Assembly: GCA_951812775.1 (NCBI GenBank)
Contig: OX638326.1
Location: 4,073,180-4,137,179, forward strand
DNA: 64,000 nt
Direction of reading: 5' to 3'
Source of the DNA: an uncultured Alphaproteobacteria bacterium
GTDB lineage: Bacteria; Pseudomonadota; Alphaproteobacteria; MPNO01; UBA2964
Position numbers and translations under genes: made by a program. The notes under the pieces are model-generated. The model did not search any database. It saw nothing but the letters and a program-made list of their open reading frames with translations, and was not told where the DNA came from. Positions 17,252 through 26,277 of the stretch are shown here, in pieces (position 1 is the first letter of the stretch; each line of letters opens with the position of its first letter).

Positions 17252-17596
17252 TTAGCGGGATACGAGCTTCAGGTTGCGGTCAAAGACTGACAGTACATCT
17301 GAGAGTTTTTTCCCCCGTTTCAACATATTGCCACCGGCGCCGACGACGTAATCTCCGTGGCGGTGCGATCCTTTAGCATATTTGAAGACAGTGAAAACCG
17401 GGTGAGTGCCATTGTCGCGGTAAATTGAGAAGGCGGACATCCCCTTGCCATGATCGATGGCGTAGTCTTTCCATTCACCGCTTATCACACGTCGGCTGTA
17501 ATGCGATAAAAGCTGGTTTAGTTCGTTCTTGGTGAAATAAACGGAGGCTGATTCATTCCGTTTAAAATCCTTCAGTCGAACAACCTTGGGCATCAT
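17252..17596 (-). CDS. DUF2794 family protein
   Basis: A 114-residue protein with the DUF2794 pattern: FTKNELNQLLSHYSRRVISGEW, KDYAIDHGKGMSAFSIYR, HPVFTVFKYAK, and GGNMLKRGKKLSDVLSVFDR. The family is small, nearly confined to Alphaproteobacteria and of unknown function. Either of two adjacent ATG codons (17596, 17593) could start it. Confidence 0.85.
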   Translation of the reverse strand: MMPKVVRLKDFKRNESASVYFTKNELNQLLSHYSRRVISGEWKDYAIDHGKGMSAFSIYRDNGTHPVFTVFKYAKGSHRHGDYVVGAGGNMLKRGKKLSDVLSVFDRNLKLVSR

Positions 17597-17699
17597 CCCA
17601 CCTGGTACTCCCGACTTATTTCAGTTTTATTACGAAGATTATATTCACGATACGGGACTTCCGTCTAGCGATCAGGTCGGCATTTTCGGTCCAAATATG

Positions 17700-17806
17700 G
17701 ATGTTTGCCTTGGTGACGCGGCATGGCTATTGTAACTCATGGGCGGCCAACATGGCGGCGGACAGCTCTGATGTTTGCCTTGGTGACGCGGCATGGCTAT
17801 TGTAAC
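17700..17806 (+). repeat. 37-bp direct repeat containing a promoter, before the YfgM-like/bamB/der operon
   Basis: A 37-bp sequence at 17700-17736 recurs exactly at 17770-17806, a 70-bp period. Each copy contains TTGCCT, 17 bases, then TATTGT (17705/17728 and 17775/17798), so each could be a promoter. The start codon of the next gene is at 17848. The 33-bp spacer between the copies is not repeated. Confidence 0.75.
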
Positions 17807-17847
17807 GCCGTTTTAGAGGCATAGGTCCTGGTCCCGAGGAGTTTGAT

Positions 17848-18498
17848 GTGGGCGATATTTTTCGTGAAATAGATGAAGAACTGCGACAAGAACGGTTCGA
17901 AAAACTATGGCAGCGGTATGGCAAGCTCGTCATTGGTGCTGCCGTTGCGATTGTCGTCGCCGTTGCCGGGTTTAAGGCCTTCGAACATTATCAAACGAAA
18001 CAGCGTGAAACACAGAGCGCACAATATGCCGCGGCGGCGAAATTGTTGGCGGAAGGCAAAAAGACTGAAGCTGCGGCATTGTTTGCAGGTTTGGGCAAAG
18101 ACGGAAATGCAGGGTACGCCGTTCTCTCCCGTTTTCAGCAGGCAGCTATAAAAGCTGATACCGGAGATCTGCCTGGTGCAATCAGGTTATATGATGCGCT
18201 CGCAGCGGATAACGACGTTGATAATGCACTTCGTCAAGCGGCGGTTGTCTTCAGTGTTTCTCGTCAAATTGATAGCGGAAGCGCAGATCGTGCGACGCTG
18301 GATAACAGACTAAAACCTCTTATGGACAAAACAAATCCCTGGCGTCATTCAGCCAATGAATTGAGCGGGCTCTTGGCATTGCAGGCGGGTGACACCACAG
18401 TTGCGCGAACTCGATTTACCACGATAGCTGATGATCTTCAGGCCCCTCAGCAGATGCGAACACGGGCTTCGCAAATTCTCGCTGTCATCGCTAAATAG
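17848..18498 (+). CDS. YfgM-like membrane-anchored TPR protein
   Basis: A 216-residue protein: a short cytoplasmic N-terminus (FREIDEELRQERFEKLWQRYG), one transmembrane helix (about residues 30-48, LVIGAAVAIVVAVAGF), then a periplasmic helical region of TPR type. This is the pattern of YfgM, which works with PpiD near the Sec translocon and is usually encoded next to bamB and der, as here. The start is GTG with GAGGAG before it. Confidence 0.82.
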   Translation: MGDIFREIDEELRQERFEKLWQRYGKLVIGAAVAIVVAVAGFKAFEHYQTKQRETQSAQYAAAAKLLAEGKKTEAAALFAGLGKDGNAGYAVLSRFQQAAIKADTGDLPGAIRLYDALAADNDVDNALRQAAVVFSVSRQIDSGSADRATLDNRLKPLMDKTNPWRHSANELSGLLALQAGDTTVARTRFTTIADDLQAPQQMRTRASQILAVIAK

Positions 18499-18519
18499 TA
18501 AAAGGCATTGATACTCATT

Positions 18520-19836
18520 ATGTCTCGCGTTCTCTTTGTCATTCTGACCACAACCCTGCTCGCAGGATGTGGCGGCGGCTGGTTTGGTTCCAAGGAAGCA
18601 CCTCCTCTGCCCGGGAAACGCATTTCTGTGCTGTCCCTTGAGAATTCCCTGGAACCAGATCCAAAGCTGTCGGATCTTGCTGTTCGTTTGCCGCGGCCCT
18701 ACAAGAACCAGAATTGGGCCCAAGCGGGGGGGACTCCCAGTCACGCGATGCATCATCTGTCGGCAGCGGGCGGTCTTGGAAAGGTCTGGGAAGTTGATAT
18801 TGGCGATGGCTCGGATGGTGACACTCAGCTGATTACCGCTCCCGTAATTTCAAACGGGCGCGTTTATACGATGGATGTCGAGGCGGAAGTTCAGGCATTG
18901 GATGCTGCTTCGGGAAATACGCTGTGGCGCGTTAGCTTAGCTCCCAAGGATGAAGATGATGGCACATTGGGCGGTGGTCTTGCTGTTGCAAACGGCAAGG
19001 TTTTCGTTACCACAGGCTTTGCGCAAATCATCGCCCTCAATTTGGAAAATGGCAAAGTTCTTTGGCGCAGAACGCTGAATGGTCCAATTCGGGCAGCCCC
19101 GACGGTGTTCAGGGGGAGAGTTTTTGCCGTAACCATTGCCAACGAGCTACATGCTCTAAATGAATCCGACGGCAAAACATTGTGGACCCATATCGGTATT
19201 ACGGAAACGGCGGGATTGCTCGGTGGTGCTGCTCCTGCAGCTGCGGGGTCCGTTGTTGTCAGTTCATTTTCGTCAGGAGAAGTTTTTGCCCTTCGGATCG
19301 AGAATGGCCGCGTTATCTGGTCTGATTCGTTAACGGCGATTAGGCGTTCAAGCCCACTTTCCGCATTAGCCCATATTCGCGGGCGCCCGGTCATAGATCG
19401 TGGGCAGGTAATTGTGACGGCCAATAGCGGTCGAACGGTTGCCATTAATCTTCGGACTGGTGCACGGGTGTGGGAAAAACGTGTGGGTGCTGGTAACGGC
19501 CCATGGGTTGCAGGCGAATTTATTTATGTGCTGTCAGCCTTTGGTGAATTGATCTGCCTGTCGAGGCGGACAGGTGGGGTGCGCTGGGTTACACAGTTGC
19601 AACGTTACGAGGATGAAGAGGATCAGGAATATCCGGTCTTCTGGACCGGTCCCGTTCTCGCTGGTGATCGTTTGTTGATCGGGGGCAGTCATGAAGAAGT
19701 TTGGTCGATTTCACCCTATACCGGGAAAATTCTTGGCCGCGTTAAAGTTTCAGGTCCGGTTTTCATTCCGCCAGTCATCGCGAATGACACTGTTTTCATC
19801 CTGTCCGACGACGCCAAGCTTTTAGCTCTCCGTTAA
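18520..19836 (+). CDS. bamB: Outer-membrane assembly lipoprotein BamB
   Basis: An eight-bladed beta-propeller lipoprotein of the BAM complex, which inserts beta-barrels into the outer membrane. The signal peptide ends in the lipobox LLAG-C (LTTTLLAGCGGG). PQQ-type blade motifs repeat along the protein (GRVYTMDVEAEVQALDAASGNTLWR, NGKVFVTTGFAQIIALN, GRVFAVTIANELHALN). The ATG at 18520 gives the usual lipoprotein start; an in-frame TTG at 18508 sits closer to AAAGG and would add four residues. The stop codon of the YfgM-like gene is 21 bases before the ATG, and der follows by four bases. Confidence 0.92.
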   Translation: MSRVLFVILTTTLLAGCGGGWFGSKEAPPLPGKRISVLSLENSLEPDPKLSDLAVRLPRPYKNQNWAQAGGTPSHAMHHLSAAGGLGKVWEVDIGDGSDGDTQLITAPVISNGRVYTMDVEAEVQALDAASGNTLWRVSLAPKDEDDGTLGGGLAVANGKVFVTTGFAQIIALNLENGKVLWRRTLNGPIRAAPTVFRGRVFAVTIANELHALNESDGKTLWTHIGITETAGLLGGAAPAAAGSVVVSSFSSGEVFALRIENGRVIWSDSLTAIRRSSPLSALAHIRGRPVIDRGQVIVTANSGRTVAINLRTGARVWEKRVGAGNGPWVAGEFIYVLSAFGELICLSRRTGGVRWVTQLQRYEDEEDQEYPVFWTGPVLAGDRLLIGGSHEEVWSISPYTGKILGRVKVSGPVFIPPVIANDTVFILSDDAKLLALR

Positions 19837-19840
19837 AACC

Positions 19841-21211
19841 ATGTCTTTCAGGTTGGTTATCCTTGGCCGGCCCAATGTCGGGAAATCGACCCTTTTTAAT
19901 CGCTTGTGCGGCGTTCGGGCGGCGCTCGTTGATCCTACGCCTGGTGTAACAAGGGATCGCCGCGTTGGAGACGCTTCTTTGGGCGATTTAGAATTTCAGG
20001 TCATTGATACCGCCGGCCTTGAAGAAACCCCCGATGGTATTATGGAAGGGGAGATGCAGCATCAGACCCAAGTGGCAATTGCAGAGGCTGATGCTGCTTT
20101 ATTGGTCATTGATGCGCGAGCCGGTGTAACGCCAGTGGATCGCCATTTTGCTGATCTGCTGAGAAAAATAACGATACCGGTTTTGCTTATCGCGAACAAA
20201 TGTGAAGGCCGGGCAGGCGCGCCAGGGCTTTATGAATCCTATGAGTTGGGGTTGGGCGAACCGACCGGTATTTCCGCCGAGCACGGCGAAGGGCTCGTCG
20301 ATTTATATGATGTTATTGCGCCATTGATAGATGCCTCTCAAGAAAACGATGACGCGTATGGCGCCGACGACGCGGAGGATTCCCTTGAAAAAGAGACGGG
20401 ATATCTGCAGCTGGCGATTGTTGGCAGACCCAATGTTGGAAAATCGACGCTCTTAAACAGTCTATTGGGCGAGAACCGCGTGATTACAGGTCCGGAACCT
20501 GGGGTTACCCGAGACGCTATTTCTGTCGACTGGGATTGGCGGGGCGAGCAGATCAAAGTTTTCGATACGGCGGGATTACGCAGACGGTCTCGGGTGCAGG
20601 AAAAATTGGAGAAACTCTCAGCGGCTGACACCATGAGGGCCGTTAAATTTGCCCAGGTTGCTGTCCTGGTGCTGGATGGCACAACGATGGCTGAACGGCA
20701 GGACCTCACGATTGCAGAGCATGTAATCGAAGAGGGCCGGGCGTTGATAATCGCGGTGAATAAATGGGACCTGGTTGATGATCGCGCAGCGGCATTGAAC
20801 AAATTAATGGATCGGCTCGAGAGATCGTTGCCACAGGTCCGTGGCATTCCGATCGTTACGATGTCGGCGCTAACGGGCAAGGATATCGATAAGTTGATGC
20901 CGGCCGTTAAACAGGCCTTCGATATTTGGAACATAAGATTGCCGACGGGTCCCTTGAATCGCTGGTTGGAAGATATCCTGGATAATCATCCGCCGCCGTT
21001 ATCGAAAGGGCGGCGCTTGCGACTGAGATACATCACCCAGGTTAAAGGGCGCCCACCGACATTCGCAGTGTTTTCCAGCCGACCGTCGGATTTTCCAGAA
21101 TCCTACCGCCGCTATTTGGTCAATAGCCTGCGGGAAACCTTTGGACTTGACGGTGTGCCCATACGTCTCAATTTACGGGGTGGTAAGAACCCTTACGTGA
21201 AGGATAGCTGA
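19841..21211 (+). CDS. der: Ribosome-assembly GTPase Der (EngA)
   Basis: A 456-residue protein with two tandem GTPase domains and a C-terminal KH-like domain, which acts in 50S subunit maturation. G1 motifs are GRPNVGKS (residues 9-16) and a second GRPNVGKS near 199-206; G3 DTAG and G4 NKCE/NKWD are present in each domain. The KH-like end (PLSKGRRLRLRYITQV, RGGKNPY) is intact. The 3' end is convergent with the SDR gene, with only four bases between. Confidence 0.97.
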   Translation: MSFRLVILGRPNVGKSTLFNRLCGVRAALVDPTPGVTRDRRVGDASLGDLEFQVIDTAGLEETPDGIMEGEMQHQTQVAIAEADAALLVIDARAGVTPVDRHFADLLRKITIPVLLIANKCEGRAGAPGLYESYELGLGEPTGISAEHGEGLVDLYDVIAPLIDASQENDDAYGADDAEDSLEKETGYLQLAIVGRPNVGKSTLLNSLLGENRVITGPEPGVTRDAISVDWDWRGEQIKVFDTAGLRRRSRVQEKLEKLSAADTMRAVKFAQVAVLVLDGTTMAERQDLTIAEHVIEEGRALIIAVNKWDLVDDRAAALNKLMDRLERSLPQVRGIPIVTMSALTGKDIDKLMPAVKQAFDIWNIRLPTGPLNRWLEDILDNHPPPLSKGRRLRLRYITQVKGRPPTFAVFSSRPSDFPESYRRYLVNSLRETFGLDGVPIRLNLRGGKNPYVKDS

Positions 21212-21215
21212 ACAG

Positions 21216-21938
21216 CTAGCGGGCGTTCACAATCTCAGAATGGCGCAGGCAGTTCGTTTCCGCCAATTCGACAAACACGTCGGTGATTTCATCCGGTGTT
21301 GGAAGAGTTTCGGGATCCTCTCCCGGATAAGCGTCAGCACGCATGGATGTTCTAACGGCACCCGGGTTAATCAAATTGATTTTGAGCGCTGTTTCGGACA
21401 TCTCCTCTGCCCAGGTCCTTACCATAGCTTCCAAAGCGGTCTTTGTGACGGCGTAGCCGCCCCAATAAGCGCGACCTCCAGCGACGCCGGTCGTTAGAAA
21501 CATTGCTCTGCCGGCATCAGATTCAAGCAAGAGAGGCTGCAATGCCCGAATAAGGCGCCAGTTGGCCGTTAAGTTGACGTCGATAAGGTCTTGCCATCTC
21601 TCGGGTTCAATTTGCGCCATAAAGGTCATTTCACCAAGAAGCCCCGCATTGCCGACCAGAACATCCAACTTGCCAAACCGTCCGCCAATGGCAGCATTGA
21701 GTTTGTCAATTTCCTCACCTTGCTGGAGGTCGAGGGGAACCAGTGTTGCCTGGGCCTGTCCATTACTCGCCGCCCTGATGGCATCATCGACCTCTTCGAG
21801 ACCTGCGACAGTACGCGCGGTGAGAATAACATGTGCGCCTTCGGCGGCGTATCGTTTGGCGACGGCTGCACCGATCCCGCGGGATGCGCCCGTGATAAGA
21901 GCGACCCTTCCAGCCAATCTACCTCTATCATTCGTCAT
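21216..21938 (-). CDS. Short-chain dehydrogenase/reductase
   Basis: A 240-residue SDR with the cofactor motif TGASRGIG (about residues 16-23), NAG at about 95-97, and a catalytic Tyr-Lys in YAVTKTALE, with a serine/threonine-rich strand before it (MFLTTGVAGG, where the usual Ser is replaced by Thr). The substrate is unknown. It is the last gene of a long minus-strand run after purF, an arrangement seen in other Rhodospirillales-like genomes. Confidence 0.87.
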   Translation of the reverse strand: MTNDRGRLAGRVALITGASRGIGAAVAKRYAAEGAHVILTARTVAGLEEVDDAIRAASNGQAQATLVPLDLQQGEEIDKLNAAIGGRFGKLDVLVGNAGLLGEMTFMAQIEPERWQDLIDVNLTANWRLIRALQPLLLESDAGRAMFLTTGVAGGRAYWGGYAVTKTALEAMVRTWAEEMSETALKINLINPGAVRTSMRADAYPGEDPETLPTPDEITDVFVELAETNCLRHSEIVNAR

Positions 21939-21944
21939 CGAAAC

Positions 21945-23405
21945 TTATCCGAGGTTTGTGAGAAAGGAGAGTTGGGGAATGGTTTCGCCACCATCTCTGT
22001 CGATCAGGCTCACTGGATAGTCGCCTGTGAAACAGGCGTCGCAATATTGAGGTGTTTGTTCATCTCTGTCATCTGCGCCCATTGCCCGGTAAAGCCCCTC
22101 GATTGATACAAATGCCAGGCTATCAGCCGCCATAAATTCACGCATTTCCTCGACTGAATTTTGTGCCGCTAAAAGTTGATCGCGTTCAGGGGTGTCGACG
22201 CCATAAAAACACGAGTGTGTGGTCGGTGGACTGGAAATCCGCATATGAACTTCTTTCGCACCTGCGTTGCGCATCATTTCCACGATTTTGACAGAGGTTG
22301 TTCCCCGAACAATGCTGTCATCAACCAACACCACCCGTTTATCTTCAATCACCGCCCGGCTCGCATTATGCTTAAGCTTCACACCAAGATGCCGAATATG
22401 GTCTGCCGGTTCGATAAATGTACGGCCAACATAATGGTTGCGAATGATACCGAGTTCGTAGGGCAGACCGGTTTCACTTGCATAACCCATAGCGCTTGGT
22501 ACGCCGGAGTCAGGAACCGGGATCACGACATCCGCCGGAACGTGGCTCTCTCGAGCGAGTTCCGCGCCAATTTTTTTCCGTGCTTCGTATACGCCGGAAC
22601 CGTCCACGATACTGTCGGGCCTAGCGAAGTAAACATACTCAAATACGCAGAGCCGAGAAGGTGTCCAGCCGAACGGCTTCAAACTTGTAAGCCCCTCTTT
22701 ATCAATTACGACCATCTCACCAGGCTCAACGTCACGGACAAACTCCGCACCAATGATATCCAGTGCGCAGCTCTCCGAGGCAAGAACATGGGCATCATCC
22801 AACGACCCAAGGACAAGAGGGCGGACGCCCATCGGGTCTCTGACTCCTATCATTTGGTCATTTGTCATTGCAACGAGGGAGTAGGCGCCGACAACGCGTT
22901 TTAGCGTGTCAATCAGCCGGTCGACGACGGAGCCCTGATCGCTTATGGCGATCAAATGTATGATGACTTCGGTATCTGTTGTCGACTGGAACAGGCAGCC
23001 CCGTTTGACAAGGTCGCGATGGAGGATTTGAGCGTTGGTAAGATTGCCGTTGTGGGCAAGAGCAAAGCCGCCGGATTCATATTCAGCAAATAGTGGCTGG
23101 ATATTCCGCTGGGCCGTTTCACCGGTTGTTGAATATCGATTGTGACCAACAGCAAGGTTACCGGGCAACCTTTTCATTACCGCTTCGTTGCTGAAAATGT
23201 CACCGACATGCCCAGGGGCACGATGTCCATGATATTGTTTGCCGTCATAGGTGACGATACCGGCAGCTTCCTGGCCGCGATGCTGTAATGCGTGTAACCC
23301 GAGCGCGGTTAGGGCAGCTGCATCTTTGTGCCCAAAGACGCCAAAAACACCGCATTCTTCATGCAGTTTATCGTCGTCGAACGGGTGCGTTGAAATATTA
23401 TTCAT
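21945..23405 (-). CDS. purF: Amidophosphoribosyltransferase
   Basis: First step of de novo purine synthesis: PRPP and glutamine give phosphoribosylamine. The glutaminase nucleophile is C18 in EECGVFGVFG, so a 17-residue propeptide must be removed. The class II glutaminase marks (ALQHRGQEAAGI, RYSTTG, HNGNL) and the PRPP loop VVLVDDSIVRGTT are clear. The purF start overlaps the cvpA stop by one base, the usual coupling. Confidence 0.96.
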   Translation of the reverse strand: MNNISTHPFDDDKLHEECGVFGVFGHKDAAALTALGLHALQHRGQEAAGIVTYDGKQYHGHRAPGHVGDIFSNEAVMKRLPGNLAVGHNRYSTTGETAQRNIQPLFAEYESGGFALAHNGNLTNAQILHRDLVKRGCLFQSTTDTEVIIHLIAISDQGSVVDRLIDTLKRVVGAYSLVAMTNDQMIGVRDPMGVRPLVLGSLDDAHVLASESCALDIIGAEFVRDVEPGEMVVIDKEGLTSLKPFGWTPSRLCVFEYVYFARPDSIVDGSGVYEARKKIGAELARESHVPADVVIPVPDSGVPSAMGYASETGLPYELGIIRNHYVGRTFIEPADHIRHLGVKLKHNASRAVIEDKRVVLVDDSIVRGTTSVKIVEMMRNAGAKEVHMRISSPPTTHSCFYGVDTPERDQLLAAQNSVEEMREFMAADSLAFVSIEGLYRAMGADDRDEQTPQYCDACFTGDYPVSLIDRDGGETIPQLSFLTNLG

Positions 23406-24052
23406 TACTGCTGGCCTTTGATAAGACGGTCCATCTCCCGTCTTTCCTGCTGGTTATAACCATCACGCTGTTTATCGGCCGGTTTCTTCGTTTCCGGCGT
23501 TACGAGCTTTTCAAATCGTTGTTGCATGAATTCGGAAGAATCGCCTGGTATGATCGGTGTTGATACCCAGCCCTTTGGGGCCAGCTGTTGTAATTGCCCA
23601 GCACCCCATTTTAGAAGTGGCCGTGATTTGGCTTCTTGAATCCATTGCGGCTGTTTTGCTGTTTCTTTGGGGAGATCCATCGCCCAGACCACGCCAATAT
23701 AGCCCATTGAAACGATAACAATTCCGAGTCCTAAGCCGAAAACGAGGCCAATGGAACGGTCCAGTGCGCTAAGTCCGCTTGCTCTAACCTGTCGACCTAT
23801 GGCGTGGCTTATCATCGTGAAAATAATCAATGAGCCCAGAAATAACGCGAGGCCCGCTACGCCATCGGCCAGAATCTCAGTGGAAAACCATTCTCGGGCG
23901 ATTGGTTGGGCGTAGCGAAACAGATACAAGGTTGAGAATATGGCACCGACCCACCCCAAGAGTGCCAGCACAACCCGTACAAATCCCATTGAGAAGGCCA
24001 TTAATCCCGACAGCAAAATTATCCCGATAACGGCGATGTCGACGATGCTCAT
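23405..24052 (-). CDS. cvpA: CvpA-family inner-membrane protein
   Basis: A 215-residue protein with four hydrophobic segments in the first 120 residues (IAVIGIILLSGLMAF, VVLALLGWVGAIF, GLALFLGSLIIFTMI, GLGLGIVIVSMGYIG) and a polar C-terminal tail. The CvpA family is named for colicin V production and occurs before purF across Proteobacteria, where it affects envelope stress and biofilm traits. It overlaps radA by four bases. Confidence 0.9.
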   Translation of the reverse strand: MSIVDIAVIGIILLSGLMAFSMGFVRVVLALLGWVGAIFSTLYLFRYAQPIAREWFSTEILADGVAGLALFLGSLIIFTMISHAIGRQVRASGLSALDRSIGLVFGLGLGIVIVSMGYIGVVWAMDLPKETAKQPQWIQEAKSRPLLKWGAGQLQQLAPKGWVSTPIIPGDSSEFMQQRFEKLVTPETKKPADKQRDGYNQQERREMDRLIKGQQ

Positions 24053-25449
24053 GCCGCCCCCGCGCGTTGTCCGGAGCTGGTGCCACTTGGCGAAAATAGA
24101 CCAATTAGGTCGCCTAAATGTTCAACCTCATTTGATTGCATGCCAACATCTACGCGCGGTTTTTTCTTGCGGTCCCAGCCTGGGGTCCAGGCCCGGCTAA
24201 ATCCCAATTTCTGCGCTTCCTTTAAACGTAAATCAGCCTGTCCAACAGGGCGGACTTCGCCAGACAGCCCTATTTCACCAAAGACGACAGAGTCTGATGG
24301 CATTGGTTCGTCGTTTTGCGCAGATATCAGGGCGGCGGCAACCGCTAAATCGGCGGCGGGTTCCGACACCCGCAGGCCACCAGCAACGTTCAGATACACA
24401 TCCTTACCAGCAAAGGAGACGCCGCATCGGGCTTCAAGGACGGCGAGAACCATGGAGAGACGTGCTGAGTCCCAACCGACAACAGCACGGCGTGGGGTTC
24501 CAAGGGCACTGGGCGCGACGAGCGCCTGAATTTCGACGAGGACCGGACGGCTCCCCTCAATGCCAGCAAAAACGGTGGCGCCGCTGACGTTGCCGCGTCT
24601 TTGTGCGAGAAACAGGGCAGAGGGATTCTCAACCTCCATCAAACCGTTTTCGGTCATTTCAAAGACGCCGATTTCGTCGGTTGGACCAAACCGGTTCTTG
24701 ATACCGCGGAGGATACGGAATTGATGACCACGATCTCCTTCGAAATACAAAACCGTATCCACCATATGTTCGAGGACTCGCGGCCCCGCAATCGTACCTT
24801 CCTTGGTGACATGCCCAACCAGCAGAAGACTGAAGCCCCGTCGTTTGGCGACGCGGATGAGTTCCTGTGCGCTTGTTCTCACCTGGGCAACGGTTCCGGG
24901 AGCCGAATCCAAGGTATCGACGAACATCGTCTGGATTGAATCGATGACGACGACACCGGCTTTAGTGTTTTTTTCGAGTGTCGTGATGAGGTCCCGAACA
25001 TTCGTCGCTGATGCCAGAGAGACTTCTCGGTCACCGAGCCCCAGCCTACGGGCTCGCATTCGGACTTGATCAATTGATTCTTCTCCGGAGACGTATATGC
25101 AACCTGTGGAGTCCGAAAGCATTCCAACGACTTGTAGCAGCAATGTCGATTTGCCAATGCCTGGGTCGCCGCCCACCAAGATTGCGGAGCCGGGGACCAG
25201 CCCACCGCCGCAAACCCGGTCGAATTCTTTCACCTTGCTAATTAACCGGGGAGTCTCCTTTGAAGTGCCATCCAGGCCGACAAATTCAATCGTATTGCCC
25301 CTGGATTTGCCGAGTCCCTTAGGCACGGAGTCGGCGTTTTGTTCTTCGACAAGTGTGTTCCACTCACCGCAGCTATCACATTGCCCGGCCCATTTTCCAT
25401 AGGACGTACCGCAATTCTGACAGGTAAAGCTGGTTGTTCGCTTAGCCAA
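24049..25449 (-). CDS. radA: DNA repair protein RadA
   Basis: A 466-residue RecA-like helicase that drives branch migration in recombination. Order: a C4 zinc finger (C10, C13, C24, C27), RecA core with Walker A GGDPGIGKST, the RadA-specific KNRFG motif (KNRFGPTDEIGVF), and a C-terminal Lon-protease-like domain. All expected elements are present. Confidence 0.96.
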   Translation of the reverse strand: MAKRTTSFTCQNCGTSYGKWAGQCDSCGEWNTLVEEQNADSVPKGLGKSRGNTIEFVGLDGTSKETPRLISKVKEFDRVCGGGLVPGSAILVGGDPGIGKSTLLLQVVGMLSDSTGCIYVSGEESIDQVRMRARRLGLGDREVSLASATNVRDLITTLEKNTKAGVVVIDSIQTMFVDTLDSAPGTVAQVRTSAQELIRVAKRRGFSLLLVGHVTKEGTIAGPRVLEHMVDTVLYFEGDRGHQFRILRGIKNRFGPTDEIGVFEMTENGLMEVENPSALFLAQRRGNVSGATVFAGIEGSRPVLVEIQALVAPSALGTPRRAVVGWDSARLSMVLAVLEARCGVSFAGKDVYLNVAGGLRVSEPAADLAVAAALISAQNDEPMPSDSVVFGEIGLSGEVRPVGQADLRLKEAQKLGFSRAWTPGWDRKKKPRVDVGMQSNEVEHLGDLIGLFSPSGTSSGQRAGAA

Positions 25450-25491
25450 TTGGACGTCCTTTTCCGCGGAGGGGGCAGAACAATAATGTCA

Positions 25492-26277
25492 TTAGCCTGC
25501 CCTTACATCCATTTGAATCGGGCCTTCCGCCCGACCGTGAATGAACTGGTCGACGAAGTCATTTCCGCTTTCATCAATTTCTGACACCGGGCCGGCCCAT
25601 ATAATCTTGCCCTGATAGATCATTGCAATTTTGTCGGCGATCTTTCGGGCGCTCGCCATGTCATGCGTTATTGTAAGCGTTGTGGCACCCAAATGTTTCA
25701 CTCGATCGACAATGAGATCATTGATGACGTCGCCCATTATCGGGTCGAGGCCGGTGGTTGGTTCATCAAAAAATATAATTTCAGGATCTGTTGCGATTGC
25801 TCTGGCCAGGCCGACACGTTTCCGCATACCACCAGAGAGTTCTGCAGGGGATAACGGCGCAATTTCCGGCCCGAGCCCGACATCAGCAAGCTTGTCGTAG
25901 GCAATTTCCTGGGCCTCTTTGCGCTTCATGCCGCGCCCTTCAATAAGGCCGAACGCCACGTTTTCCCATACAGTCAGGCTGTCAAAGAGAGCGGCGTTTT
26001 GAAATAGCATCCCAACCTTCTGTAGGATCCGTTCGCGTTCGGGCCAATCCATGCCAACGACATCTTGATCATCGATTGTGATGCTGCCTTTTTCTGGTGA
26101 TAACAGTCCGAGAATATTTTTGAGTAACACGGATTTGCCGGTTCCCGAGCCGCCAATGATAACGACGGACTGGCCTTCAGGAACTAGTAAATCAACGCCA
26201 TCAAGAACCACCTTCTCGCCGAACTGTTTATGCAAGTTCTGAATTGCGATTTTTGGCGTTTCATTTGCCATCATCAA
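25492..26277 (-). CDS. mlaF: ABC transporter ATP-binding protein, MlaF type
   Basis: A 261-residue ATPase of the lipid-transport (Mla/Ttg2) family that keeps outer-membrane asymmetry by moving phospholipids. Walker A GGSGTGKS, signature LSGGMRKRV, Walker B IIFFDEPTTGLDP and the switch histidine ITHD are present. The start overlaps the mlaE stop by four bases. No mlaD, mlaC or mlaB gene is in this window, so the rest of the system must lie elsewhere. Confidence 0.9.
   Translation of the reverse strand: MMMANETPKIAIQNLHKQFGEKVVLDGVDLLVPEGQSVVIIGGSGTGKSVLLKNILGLLSPEKGSITIDDQDVVGMDWPERERILQKVGMLFQNAALFDSLTVWENVAFGLIEGRGMKRKEAQEIAYDKLADVGLGPEIAPLSPAELSGGMRKRVGLARAIATDPEIIFFDEPTTGLDPIMGDVINDLIVDRVKHLGATTLTITHDMASARKIADKIAMIYQGKIIWAGPVSEIDESGNDFVDQFIHGRAEGPIQMDVRAG

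Noticed and set aside
17700..17806. CRISPR-like array (two 37-bp repeats with a 33-bp spacer)
   Set aside because: Only two copies, directly before a start codon, containing promoter elements and with no cas genes; a promoter duplication is the simpler reading. No CRISPR array is seen anywhere in the window.
22176..22904. 242-codon plus-strand frame
   Set aside because: Lies wholly antisense to purF, which is certain from its motifs.
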